64,000 bases of DNA, from positions 1 through 64,000 of the forward strand of contig CAYFGQ010000009.1 in assembly GCA_964342525.1 (NCBI GenBank). The letters are read 5' to 3'. The notes under the pieces are model-generated. The model worked only from the letters and a program-made list of their open reading frames with translations, ran no database searches and was not told where the DNA came from. This DNA comes from G963676205 sp964342525. GTDB taxonomy: Bacteria > Campylobacterota > Campylobacteria > Campylobacterales > Arcobacteraceae. Of the stretch, positions 42,696 through 50,807 are shown piece after piece; the first letter of the stretch is position 1; every line of letters begins with the position of its first letter. A program made the translations under genes and the position numbers.

Positions 42696-43817
42696 ATGCT
42701 GAAAAAATTATTGATCTTAATTTTTATAAATATAAATTTATTTGCAGCATCCCATAGTTTTATCCTAGAAAATGATGCCCTAACAGGTACAGATAAACAC
42801 TATACAAATGGATTTTTTTATACATGGATGAGTGATGATAATGATAAAGATATCCCTGATTGGCTAAATATTGAAGATATTGCCGTGGATAATATGGCAA
42901 TATCTTTAAGTCATCTTACCTTTACACCTGATGATTTATCTGATCCAAATGTAATTATAGATGATATGCCCTATGCTGGATATTTAAATCTTAACTTTTT
43001 TTTATATCAATCGATGTCAAATTATTTCCATGAATTAGGTTTGGGTTTTGGTGTAGTTGGACCACTAGCTAGATCAGAACAAATACAAAATGAAATACAT
43101 AGAATAAATGGGAATAGAACTCCTCAAGGTTGGGATAATCAACTAAAGAATGATTTTCTTACAAATATCTCTTATCAATTTGGATACAAAACAGATAAAA
43201 GAGATTTAGGTTTTATTGAATATGACTGGACAAATAATGTTAGGGTTGATTTAGGAGAATTTTATACTGGTGCTTTAGTTGGTACTAGTATAAGATTTGG
43301 TAGTTTTGTACCAAACAACTTTAAAACAACAGGGAACTTTATAGGAGGGGAAGAAAGTTCTCTTTTGAATTTTGGACATAAAAATGGTCTAGATTGGTCA
43401 GTTAGTTTAGGATATTTTTTAAACTCCATAAAAAGGTTTTATATTGTTGATGAATATGAAGAATATCAACTTGATCATATTCATTACACAAAAGGAAAAG
43501 TTATAACATTTAATATATATTATGATAATTTTGAATTTGCATTAAAACTAAGATCAACATATGTACAAAGTAATGATACGGTTGAAGGACTAGAAAAAGA
43601 TATAGAAGAACTAGATGAAGAGAGTATAAAAAAATGGGGTGGACTTACCTTTAGATGGAAATTTGACCCTGAAAATAAAAAAACACCAGACACTTTGGAA
43701 GAAAAAAAGATTGAAAAAAATGAAAATACATATATTGAAGAGATAAAAGAAGAGTCAAAAACTCTGCAAAAAGATGCAGAGTCTTCTACTATTTTGCCAC
43801 AGTCTCAAGCTCAATAA
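42696..43817 (+). CDS. lpxR: Lipid A 3'-O-deacylase, LpxR family
   Basis: A 373-residue outer-membrane protein with a signal peptide (LKKLLILIFININLFAAS). The LpxR active-site pattern is visible: ENDALTGTDKHYTNG near the mature N-terminus (Asn, Asp and Thr positions) and NEIHRINGNRTPQGWDNQL (His and downstream Gln/Glu region), with DMPYAGYLNLN in between. The family removes the 3' acyloxyacyl chain of lipid A in a Ca-dependent way. The protein extends past the barrel with an acidic/Lys-rich tail (residues 325-373) that also encodes the terminator of the convergent yceI gene. Overlap with yceI 29 bp. Confidence 0.88.
   Translation: MLKKLLILIFININLFAASHSFILENDALTGTDKHYTNGFFYTWMSDDNDKDIPDWLNIEDIAVDNMAISLSHLTFTPDDLSDPNVIIDDMPYAGYLNLNFFLYQSMSNYFHELGLGFGVVGPLARSEQIQNEIHRINGNRTPQGWDNQLKNDFLTNISYQFGYKTDKRDLGFIEYDWTNNVRVDLGEFYTGALVGTSIRFGSFVPNNFKTTGNFIGGEESSLLNFGHKNGLDWSVSLGYFLNSIKRFYIVDEYEEYQLDHIHYTKGKVITFNIYYDNFEFALKLRSTYVQSNDTVEGLEKDIEELDEESIKKWGGLTFRWKFDPENKKTPDTLEEKKIEKNENTYIEEIKEESKTLQKDAESSTILPQSQAQ
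43757..43782 (-). terminator. Terminator of the YceI gene, inside the lpxR coding end
   Basis: ACTCTGCA (43761-43768) and TGCAGAGT (43775-43782) form an 8-bp stem with a 6-nt loop; the minus strand continues with TTTTT. It lies 6 nt beyond the YceI stop and within the 3' end of the convergent lpxR frame. Confidence 0.65.
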
Positions 43818-44379
43818 GCATTTTTACCTTATCCCCTACTGCAACACCACCAAACTCTAAAGCTTTATTCCAAGTAAGTCCAAAATCTTTACGATTTATT
43901 TTTCCCTCAATAGTAAAACCTACTCTAGTGTTTCCATTAAAATCTTTTATCACCCCATTGATCTCCACATCGAGTTTTACACTTCTCGTAACACCTCTTA
44001 TGGTAAGATCACCTTCCATTGTTCCCTCATCACCATCTGCATCATATTTTGTCATTACAAAGGTAAGATTTGGATGTTTATCTGCATGGAAGAAATCTTC
44101 ACTTCTTAGATGATTATCCCTTTTTACAATACCTGTATCTATTGATTTAGCATTTATCTTTGCAGATAAGGAGTTAAAAGTTTGTTTTTTAATATCATAA
44201 TCGATACTACCATCATACTCTAAGAATTTTCCTTTTACATTACTTATCATAAGATGTTTTACAGAAAATCCAACTTCACTGTGTGCTTTATCCACTTCAA
44301 GCATATTTGCATGGGAAAATGCAAACATAAAAAATAGACTAAACACAAGCATTTTGATTTTATTTACAGTACTTAACAT
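43789..44379 (-). CDS. YceI family periplasmic protein
   Basis: A 196-residue protein with a signal peptide (LVFSLFFMFAFSHAN) and the YceI lipocalin-like barrel: VDKAHSEVGFSVKHLMISNV, GKFLEYDGSIDYD, HLRSEDFFHADKHPNLTFV, and GFTIEGKINRKDFGLTWNKAL near the end. The family binds isoprenoid-type lipids such as polyprenyl pyrophosphates. ATG with GGAGATTACA upstream. Convergent with lpxR. Confidence 0.95.
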   Translation of the reverse strand: MLSTVNKIKMLVFSLFFMFAFSHANMLEVDKAHSEVGFSVKHLMISNVKGKFLEYDGSIDYDIKKQTFNSLSAKINAKSIDTGIVKRDNHLRSEDFFHADKHPNLTFVMTKYDADGDEGTMEGDLTIRGVTRSVKLDVEINGVIKDFNGNTRVGFTIEGKINRKDFGLTWNKALEFGGVAVGDKVKMLIELETVAK

Positions 44380-44526
44380 TGTAATCTCCTCTCGTAAGCT
44401 GTTAGTTTTTCTTATATTAAAATTCTATGGCAGTTTTATTTAATAAAATATAAAAAATTATTTTTAGTTTTAAATAGAAGTTTGTAGGATTTAAACTTAT
44501 GTTATGTTATAGCTACTCTTCTATGA

Positions 44527-44532
44527 TATAAT
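44527..44532 (+). promoter_or_regulatory. Candidate -10 box for the membrane HNH gene
   Basis: TATAAT in ATGATATAATTTTT, 37 nt before the ATG at 44570. Confidence 0.45.
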
Positions 44533-44569
44533 TTTTAAAACCAGAAAAAGAAACTTTATAGGTAAAAAT

Positions 44570-45175
44570 ATGACTTTAGAATCTGTATATATTGTAATTG
44601 CATTTATCATCATTTCATTGTTACTTTTGATGGGATTCTTATTTAAAAAGAAAATCAAGAAACAACACAAAACCATAATCCTTAATAAAAAGGATATAGT
44701 TAAATACCTTTTAAAAAACTATCCTAAAATAAACTTTGATGTAAGTAGACTTGGTAAATCAAATTTTGATAATATTGAAGATGAAAAAATATCTGTTGTA
44801 GAAGATATAACTAGACAATTTGCAAATATACAAACAGATTTTCCAAACTCAGCACCTATGATTGATCATGAATTTATTTGGGAATCATACCTTGTAAACT
44901 CAAAACCACCTAAAGGTAAAATACCACCAGATCTATCAAAAAGAAGGGAAGCCATCCTGTTTAGGGATAAACATACTTGCCAGAGATGCTCAACAGATCT
45001 AAATAAAGATAATATGAGAATATACTATTTAAAAGATATTGAAGATGGTGGAGATTATAGTTTTGAAAATATGATTAGTGTGTGTAATGATTGTCATAAG
45101 GTTCTACACTCAAAAGATATCAATAAAACAATCTATGAATTAGAGCTTTCAGAAAAACTTCTTACTATAGCGTAA
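44570..45175 (+). CDS. Membrane-anchored HNH nuclease-like protein
   Basis: A 201-residue protein. An N-terminal TM (VYIVIAFIIISLLLLMGFLF) is followed by a basic segment and a C-terminal HNH domain: REAILFRDKHTCQRCSTDL (first Cys pair), FENMISVCNDCHKVLHSK (second Cys pair and His). The treble-clef zinc site is complete and an Asp-Gly-Gly-Asp stretch precedes the helix; the typical second metal His is not obvious (MRIYYLKDIEDGGDYS has no DHI/V-P-x-S). The anchor points the domain to the cytoplasm. Possible role in DNA processing at the membrane. Ends 11 bp inside the HIT gene (convergent). Confidence 0.8.
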   Translation: MTLESVYIVIAFIIISLLLLMGFLFKKKIKKQHKTIILNKKDIVKYLLKNYPKINFDVSRLGKSNFDNIEDEKISVVEDITRQFANIQTDFPNSAPMIDHEFIWESYLVNSKPPKGKIPPDLSKRREAILFRDKHTCQRCSTDLNKDNMRIYYLKDIEDGGDYSFENMISVCNDCHKVLHSKDINKTIYELELSEKLLTIA

Positions 45176-45659
45176 AATACTCTTCAGATTTTTCTTTTAA
45201 TTGCCTATATACTTTATCAAAATCAATGCCATAAGTTCTAGCCTCACCAATAGTAGTGATAAAGTTTGTATCCCTATCCCATCTAGGCACAAGATGTAGA
45301 TGAATATGCTCAGCAATTCCTGCCCCAGCACTAGCTCCAAGATTCATACCAAGATTTACACCCTTAGCATTTAATACATCTTTTAATAATGCTACACCCT
45401 TTTGTGCCAATAGATTCATCCTTATCCAAGCCTCAGGGTCAAGCTCTTCAAGTTTATCTGTATGATGATTTGGGATCACCATAAAGTGTCCTGGAGTATA
45501 AGGGTATTTGTTCATCACTATAAAACAATACTCATCCCTATAAAGAACATGAAGATCATCATCTTTATCTAGATTTTCTACAATATGACAAAATACACAT
45601 CCTTCTATCTTTTCACCAGTGAGATATTCACTTCGCCAAGGAGCATATAGTCTATCCAT
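45165..45659 (-). CDS. HIT-family hydrolase
   Basis: The protein has 164 residues from ATG 45659, which has GGAG 7 nt upstream; a longer frame to 45716 consists of repeat DNA. Starts MDRLYAPWRSEYLTGEK, contains CVFCHI, MNKYPYTPGHFMVIP and the catalytic triad HIHLHLVPRW. Close to bacterial Ap4A-phosphorylase/HIT proteins. It hydrolyses or phosphorolyses dinucleoside polyphosphates. The ribosome site and start codon can pair in a small hairpin (45655-45676). Confidence 0.95.
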   Translation of the reverse strand: MDRLYAPWRSEYLTGEKIEGCVFCHIVENLDKDDDLHVLYRDEYCFIVMNKYPYTPGHFMVIPNHHTDKLEELDPEAWIRMNLLAQKGVALLKDVLNAKGVNLGMNLGASAGAGIAEHIHLHLVPRWDRDTNFITTIGEARTYGIDFDKVYRQLKEKSEEYFTL

Positions 45660-45676
45660 TGAAATTCTCCAATGGA
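45655..45676 (-). promoter_or_regulatory. Hairpin covering the HIT ribosome site and start codon
   Basis: On the mRNA, TCCATTG and CAATGGA can pair around GAGAATTT. The GGAG site straddles the loop edge and the ATG lies in the right arm. It may limit translation. Confidence 0.45.
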
Positions 45677-45680
45677 TAGA

Positions 45681-45785
45681 GTGAATAGTGAATAACGAAT
45701 AGTGAAAAATTCTCATTTACATTTATCATTTTGTTTTTTTCCAAAAAAACTCCTTCATTATTCACTTTTCACTATTAACTATTCA
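45681..45785. repeat. Imperfect inverted repeat built of GTGAATAGT-like words
   Basis: Left words GTGAATAGTGAATAACG (45681-45697) and ATAGTGAAAA face right words TTCACTTTTCACTATT and TTCACTATTAACT (45768-45780), with ATTCAC at the end. The element fills the HIT-murF gap up to the murF stop at 45786. Confidence 0.6.
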
Positions 45786-47237
45786 CTAGATAAAGTTTGG
45801 TGCGTCATTAGCAAATAAAATCAAATCTCCAGCTTTTGTTTCTCTAGCTAAAGTTGATTCTAGCTGTGCTTTATCAGCTAGTTTATAAACCTTTGGCTTT
45901 TTAAGATTTTGAGATAATACATTTGCATTTAAACTTCCGGTGATGATAACTATATCAAAAATATCATCTGCAGCTTTTGCAAAGGTAGTATTTGCTTCTA
46001 CTGTTGATTCTACTAAACCTGGAGTTACTAATACTCTTCTATCATCATATGTAGAAGCTAATTTTACACCCTCTAACATCCCCTCTAAGTTTCCATTAAA
46101 ACTATCATCTAAGATCAGTTTTCCACCAGCTTTTATAAGCTGTAGTCTATGATCTACTGGTTTTATTTTATGTAAGGCTATTTTGATCTCTTCTATACTC
46201 ATACCAAGCTTATGAGCCATTAAAATTACTGCTGCTAGATTTATGGCATTAAACTCACCTAAAATTGGCGCGTGGAAGTGATACTCTTTTCCTTCTATTT
46301 TCATATCAAACCAGATACCATCTAAATTACTCTTTACGATATTTAGTCCATCTGGAAACTTTGTGATATTTGGATAATCTAATAGTGGCACTGATTCATG
46401 TACAAATCCATGAACTAATCTTTTTGATTGTAAAAGCTCCATTTTTGTATGGATAATATTATCTAGAGTTTTAAAATACTCAATATGCTGTTCCCCAACA
46501 CTTCCGATAATAGTATATTGAGGATTTAAAAAAGTAGCTATTTCACCAATATCACCCTTTTCCCTAGCACCTGCTTCAGCAATATATACTTGTGTATCTA
46601 AAGGAATATCTTCATTTATATCTTTGATAATACCACCTATAGTATTTACACTTCTAGGAGTCTTATAAGTTCTATATTTACCCTCTAAAACCTGATAAAG
46701 GTAGTTTTTAATAGAGGTCTTACCAAATGAAGCTGTAATAGCTACAATTGTAAGATCTTTCATATAATCAAGTCTCTTCTTAGCCCTATCTTTATAGGAT
46801 AAGAAAAATATCTTCTCTAATCCCATAGAGATGATATATGTGATAAGAAGTGGAGCTAATACCCCAAGATTTTTACACTGACCACTTGCTAAACATAAAC
46901 CTTCAACCGCAAAAGTAACAAATAGCAAAATCCCTAAAAACCTTTGTACCCTTTTTGTAAGCACTAAAGGTTTATCAAGTCCCCTATTCCAAAGTATAAA
47001 ACTAGTAAGATAAAGTATGTAAAAATATCCTGCAAAATATAAAAAGTTTATAGGACTAAGTATAAAATATAAAACAACAGGAGTTAAGAAATAAACAATA
47101 TGCCACTGAACTTTGTGGTGTTTTAGTATCACTCTTTCAAGTTTGTAATTGTACCACTGTAGATTTGTTATAAGATACCATCCCAATGACATCACAAGGA
47201 TAATATGAGTAAAAATATTAAGTAAATCGATGTTCAC
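45786..47237 (-). CDS. murF: UDP-MurNAc-tripeptide D-Ala-D-Ala ligase, membrane-extended type
   Basis: The protein has 483 residues from a GTG at 47237 with GGAGAG upstream; a TTG at 47249 overlaps the site. Four TM helices in residues 1-130 are a feature of the Campylobacterota MurF. The Mur ligase core follows: ITASFGKTSIKNYLYQVL (ATP loop, with Phe-Gly-Lys-Thr in place of GxxGKT), TPRSVNTIGG, VYIAEAGAREKGDI, GEFNAINLAAVILMA and LDDSFNGNLEGM. It adds the D-Ala-D-Ala dipeptide in cell-wall synthesis. Order with a hydrolase and DUF445 gene matches other Campylobacterota. Confidence 0.88.
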   Translation of the reverse strand: MNIDLLNIFTHIILVMSLGWYLITNLQWYNYKLERVILKHHKVQWHIVYFLTPVVLYFILSPINFLYFAGYFYILYLTSFILWNRGLDKPLVLTKRVQRFLGILLFVTFAVEGLCLASGQCKNLGVLAPLLITYIISMGLEKIFFLSYKDRAKKRLDYMKDLTIVAITASFGKTSIKNYLYQVLEGKYRTYKTPRSVNTIGGIIKDINEDIPLDTQVYIAEAGAREKGDIGEIATFLNPQYTIIGSVGEQHIEYFKTLDNIIHTKMELLQSKRLVHGFVHESVPLLDYPNITKFPDGLNIVKSNLDGIWFDMKIEGKEYHFHAPILGEFNAINLAAVILMAHKLGMSIEEIKIALHKIKPVDHRLQLIKAGGKLILDDSFNGNLEGMLEGVKLASTYDDRRVLVTPGLVESTVEANTTFAKAADDIFDIVIITGSLNANVLSQNLKKPKVYKLADKAQLESTLARETKAGDLILFANDAPNFI

Positions 47238-47943
47238 AAATCTCTCCAATCTTTTTATGGTGTTTTAGAAAAAAGTAATGATCCCCATCAAAATCATAAA
47301 ACTCACTTCCCTCTATCAATTCATTTATCTTTTTTCCTGAACCAAGAGTAGTAGCAGTATCCTTTTGTCCCCAAAATATAAGTGTATCACCCTTATGGAT
47401 TTTAAAAGACTCAGAAAAGTCTTCATCCACCACATTTTTAAAGGTCTCATACATATTTTGAGCCATTTGGTTTACATCATCACTTCTAAAGGCCTTAGTT
47501 AATCCCCTAAGCCCTAAAATTCCAAGTATTTTAGCTAATTTTATTTTTAATTTTACTTTTAGCGGTTTTGGCTCTAAAATCCCTGCTGTACTTAGTAAGA
47601 CAAGATGTTTTGGATTTAAAAGTGTAGCTACTTTTCCACCAAAAGAATGACCAAATATAGTTAATAGTGAAGAGCTAATAGTGAAAAGTTGTAAGAATTC
47701 ATTTATGATCTTTGCGTAATCATTTGTAGTTAGCACTATATCGTTTGAGCTTTTTCCAAATCCGGGCATATCTATGTAGATGTGTTTATAGTTTTTAAAC
47801 TCATCTCCAAAGGCTTGTTTCATTATCTCTTTATTGCTTCCCCAACCATGGAGAAATACTAGTACTTTTTCCTTACTTGGATTTACTATCTCATAGGAGA
47901 TATCGAAGTTTTGATTTTGGTAATTTACTTTTTTTATAGCCAT
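47218..47943 (-). CDS. Alpha/beta hydrolase
   Basis: The protein has 241 residues from ATG 47943 that overlaps the previous stop as TAATG; a longer frame to 48012 is an extension into the DUF445 gene. LVFLHGWGSNKEIMKQAF (oxyanion His-Gly), nucleophile Ser in FGHSFGGKVATLL, an acid in FWGQKDTATTLG and His near DGDHYFFLKHHKK. The stretch LFTISSSLLTIFGHS is encoded by an AATAGTGAA-like repeat (47658-47690). Possible esterase or thioesterase of the envelope; target unknown. Conserved neighbour of murF in this phylum. Confidence 0.9.
   Translation of the reverse strand: MAIKKVNYQNQNFDISYEIVNPSKEKVLVFLHGWGSNKEIMKQAFGDEFKNYKHIYIDMPGFGKSSNDIVLTTNDYAKIINEFLQLFTISSSLLTIFGHSFGGKVATLLNPKHLVLLSTAGILEPKPLKVKLKIKLAKILGILGLRGLTKAFRSDDVNQMAQNMYETFKNVVDEDFSESFKIHKGDTLIFWGQKDTATTLGSGKKINELIEGSEFYDFDGDHYFFLKHHKKIGEICEHRFT
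47658..47690. repeat. GTTAATAGTGAA-like repeat words inside a coding sequence
   Basis: AGTTAATAGTGAA (47658-47670) exactly equals the reverse complement of 45768-45780, and CTAATAGTGAAAAGTTG follows. The segment translates in frame just before the nucleophile of the hydrolase. Confidence 0.55.
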
Positions 47944-48653
47944 TAAGCCATCAATAGTGCAGATATAGCACCTATTGCTCCACCAAATACACCACCCCAA
48001 ACTACAAGCCATCCAAGGTGTTCTTTTATGATCTTTTGAATAATCTCTTTTACCATATATGGTGTCATCTCATCAAGTCTTCTTTGAACTATGCCATCCA
48101 CTTTTTCCACGATATCATCACTAATATTTTTTGATTTTAAATTCTCTTGTAATGTAGCTTGAAAACTATCTGTATGTACTATCTTATTTATAGCACCTTT
48201 TAGTTTCTCTTTAAATGGCTCTTCAAGTGGTTCAAGTGCTTTTTCACCACCAAACATATTTAACATACCACCAAAAGAAGACTCCATCACTGAGCTTTTT
48301 AGACTATCGTATGCTGGTGAAAAATCTGTCTCATCTATAACTTTTGAGAAATCAAAGTGTTTATCATCATCAGAAAACTCTTCTTCTAAAAATCTATCAA
48401 GATTCTCCTTAGTAAAAAACTGCTCCATAATAAGTCCATGTATTCCAGTTTTAAACTGATCAAATCTATCTTCTATAACTCCAGATCCATAAAGTAATGG
48501 TACTTTTTCAAAAAGCATATGGATGGCTATGGAGTTAGTGATAGCTCCACTTAGGGCAAATAATCCTATCATAAGAAAAAGTTCTTCATTTGCTAGGATA
48601 CCTGTAGATAATATTAAAATTGCTATTAAATTTGTAATTAGACTCTTATTCAT
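47943..48653 (-). CDS. DUF445 family membrane protein
   Basis: A 236-residue protein with an N-terminal TM pair (LIAILILSTGILANEELFLM; the second includes ITNSIAIHMLFEKVPLLYGSG, the DUF445 signature) and a C-terminal TM (WLVVWGGVFGGAIGAISALL) around a helical middle domain. The family function is not settled; it is usually placed at the cell envelope. No ribosome site precedes ATG 48653 and a TATAAT box ends 6 nt away, suggesting a leaderless mRNA. First gene of the DUF445-hydrolase-murF unit. Confidence 0.9.
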   Translation of the reverse strand: MNKSLITNLIAILILSTGILANEELFLMIGLFALSGAITNSIAIHMLFEKVPLLYGSGVIEDRFDQFKTGIHGLIMEQFFTKENLDRFLEEEFSDDDKHFDFSKVIDETDFSPAYDSLKSSVMESSFGGMLNMFGGEKALEPLEEPFKEKLKGAINKIVHTDSFQATLQENLKSKNISDDIVEKVDGIVQRRLDEMTPYMVKEIIQKIIKEHLGWLVVWGGVFGGAIGAISALLMA

Positions 48654-48659
48654 ATCGCG

Positions 48660-48665
48660 ATTATA
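48660..48665 (-). promoter_or_regulatory. -10 box of the DUF445-hydrolase-murF unit
   Basis: Minus strand AGATATAATCGCGATATG: TATAAT is 6 nt from the start codon. Shares TATAATCGCGA with the mfd promoter. Confidence 0.55.
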
Positions 48666-48834
48666 TCTAAATTATTATTAGAAATTAAGATAACGATAAA
48701 TTAAGAATTATCAAGACGTTTTTTAGCTTAAATAATTAACTTTTTGAAATAACTAAATTGCTTAATTCTTATAAATTGTTAGCTTTACAAAAAAGTTACC
48801 CTTCCCTAAAGCTAATTTTGAGACTTTAAAATGC

Positions 48835-48840
48835 TATAAT
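48835..48840 (+). promoter_or_regulatory. Extended -10 box for the 48860 gene
   Basis: TGCTATAAT, 19 nt before the ATG; a TGn extension precedes the hexamer. Confidence 0.55.
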
Positions 48841-48859
48841 AAAATAAAAAGAGCAAAAT

Positions 48860-49147
48860 ATGAACACTACAATAGAATACTACTCACAAAGCGGAACACT
48901 ACTAGCTGAAGATGATGGATTAAATTTCTTACCAGCAGTAGGACAAGTGATCGAAAATAAATTTTTAAGGGATGGGGATTGTACAGGAGTATTTTATATC
49001 TGTGATATAGATATCTTTAAAAATACACCAGAAAGTTATATATGTATAGCAAAAGCATGGGAAAAAGAAAATACAGAAGAAAATGCTTCAATAAGTGAAA
49101 CTGTACAAAGATACTACGAAACAAAAAACCCTATAAACAGAATGTAA
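48860..49147 (+). CDS. Small cytoplasmic protein, unknown
   Basis: A 95-residue acidic protein I do not recognise. It has no signal peptide, TM or known motif. The N-terminal half is beta-like (TIEYYSQSGTLLAEDDGL, VFYICDIDIFKNT), the C-terminal third helical (ISETVQRYYETKN). A TGCTATAAT promoter and a strong terminator flank it, so it is an independent unit with a ribosome site (AAGAG) 7 nt upstream. Both ends being well defined supports a real gene. Confidence 0.7.
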   Translation: MNTTIEYYSQSGTLLAEDDGLNFLPAVGQVIENKFLRDGDCTGVFYICDIDIFKNTPESYICIAKAWEKENTEENASISETVQRYYETKNPINRM

Positions 49148-49180
49148 AATAGATACTCAAAATGAGTATCTATTTTATTT
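49148..49180. terminator. Bidirectional terminator between convergent genes
   Basis: AATAGATACTCA (49148-49159) and TGAGTATCTATT (49163-49174) form a perfect 12-bp stem with an AAA loop, followed by TTATTT on the plus strand and by a short T-run on the minus strand. Confidence 0.75.
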
Positions 49181-49185
49181 AAAAA

Positions 49186-50610
49186 CTATCTATTTTTCTG
49201 ATTCTCAAAAATTCTCTCAGTAAATTCAGCATATTTACCACGAACAGCCTTTTCTAAAGACAGAGCAAATAAAGTAAGCTCAGGATGCTCATTTTTAGTC
49301 TCTTTGAGTAATGTGGTTAGACCATTATTAAACTTATTTAGATACATATTATCTATTTGTCTATTTGATCCTATCACTATAGCCATACAACTTTCATCTA
49401 GACGTGAAAGGATAAGCTGAGTAGTATTTTTTGAAGAGTTTTGCCACTCATCCATGATCACTATAGCATCACTTAAGGTTCTACCCCTAGCCTCACCTGG
49501 CCATAACATCTCTATTTGATATCGATTTATTAGCTCTTCTGTTTTTGATTGTAGGGATTCTTTGTTTTCTCTATTTTCACTTTTCTTTAGCTGTTTTTTT
49601 GCAATAAATTCTAAAGTATCATAAAGTGCCATATTGTAGATTCTAAACTTCTCTTCATTTCCAGCTAGATATCCCACATCTGCACCCTTATCTATTGACT
49701 CTATAGAGTTTCTTACATATACAATCTTTTCATAAGCACCCTTATCAATAAGCCTCATAGCTGCACCTATAGACATTAAAGTCTTACCACTACCAGCTTT
49801 AGCATCTATAGCCATAATATCGTAAGCATTACTTAGTACAGCTTTTAAAAAGAACTTTTGTTTTAAGTTAGCTGGGCGAAATGCCAAACCATTAAAATCT
49901 GATTCATCTATAATATTTATCTTTTTATTATGAATAATTCCATAAGTTGAATTTCCATCAGGACTTAAAAACTCATAACAAAAATTTTGGATAGTATACT
50001 CTTCATCAAATTTTGTAATATCTGCTAAATTTAAGGTATTGAAATATGAAGAATCAAGTTCTATTTTTTTAACAAACTCAAAATCTGGTACATCAGATTT
50101 ATCCTCATGAAGGGTTTGAGTTTTTAAATTTGCAAAAAGAGCAAAGGTTCTTGCATAAATATCTAAAGAAAGAAAGATCACCTTATCCCCTTTATAATGA
50201 TCCCTTGCAAGACTAGCAACTTCTATGATCCTTTTATCATTTGATTCTGCTAAGATATGTTGTTCAATAGTTGTTTCATATTTATCTTTAGCGATGATAT
50301 GTAGTTCAAGGTCATCATTTGCATATTTTACAACTTTATAGTTCTCTTTATAATCAACCTCTTTGATCTTCATCTTTGCTAATAATCTTGCAAATTCTCT
50401 AGCATAGAAACCAAGCTCATTCATAAGCTTCTTTTTATCCTCTAGCTCCATTAAAACTGTTTCTGGGACAACCACTAAATTGGTTTTTTCATCACTAATA
50501 CGTGCTAAATTATTCACATCTTGCAAAATAACATTTGTATCTAAAACATAAACTTTTCTTGATTTACTTTTTTCTTCTTCTGTAATTTGAATATCTGTTT
50601 CTTCTGACAT
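49186..50610 (-). CDS. PIN-PhoH fusion ATPase (YlaK-like)
   Basis: A 474-residue protein. Residues 18-150 form a PIN ribonuclease-like domain with acidic residues in YVLDTNVILQD, TVLMELEDKKK and, further on, VIFLSLDIYARTFA. Residues 225-465 form a PhoH P-loop ATPase with AIDAKAGSGKTLMSIGAA (Walker A) and AIVIMDEWQNSSKN (Walker B, with Glu-Trp where Glu-Ala is usual), then IVIGSNRQIDN. PhoH2-type proteins are RNA helicase/nucleases. Good AGGATATATT upstream of ATG. Not in an operon with neighbours. Confidence 0.93.
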   Translation of the reverse strand: MSEETDIQITEEEKSKSRKVYVLDTNVILQDVNNLARISDEKTNLVVVPETVLMELEDKKKLMNELGFYAREFARLLAKMKIKEVDYKENYKVVKYANDDLELHIIAKDKYETTIEQHILAESNDKRIIEVASLARDHYKGDKVIFLSLDIYARTFALFANLKTQTLHEDKSDVPDFEFVKKIELDSSYFNTLNLADITKFDEEYTIQNFCYEFLSPDGNSTYGIIHNKKINIIDESDFNGLAFRPANLKQKFFLKAVLSNAYDIMAIDAKAGSGKTLMSIGAAMRLIDKGAYEKIVYVRNSIESIDKGADVGYLAGNEEKFRIYNMALYDTLEFIAKKQLKKSENRENKESLQSKTEELINRYQIEMLWPGEARGRTLSDAIVIMDEWQNSSKNTTQLILSRLDESCMAIVIGSNRQIDNMYLNKFNNGLTTLLKETKNEHPELTLFALSLEKAVRGKYAEFTERIFENQKNR

Positions 50611-50807
50611 AATATATCCTTTGATAATATATTTATTTTAGTAGAAATATATTACAAGTTAGTGTCTCTAAAAAATTATTTCTAATTATTTTATTACTTT
50701 TAATAGTTTATAGTGGCTTTGCTTATGGGAATATTATATTTCAAATTAAAATGTTTGATTGAATCCTAAAATAATTTTATATAATTCCTCTTTTCAGACC
50801 TTAACTT

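Noticed and set aside
45660..45716. Longer N-terminus for the HIT protein
   Set aside because: The extension is made of repeat DNA and the internal ATG has a good GGAG site and the family-typical N-terminus.
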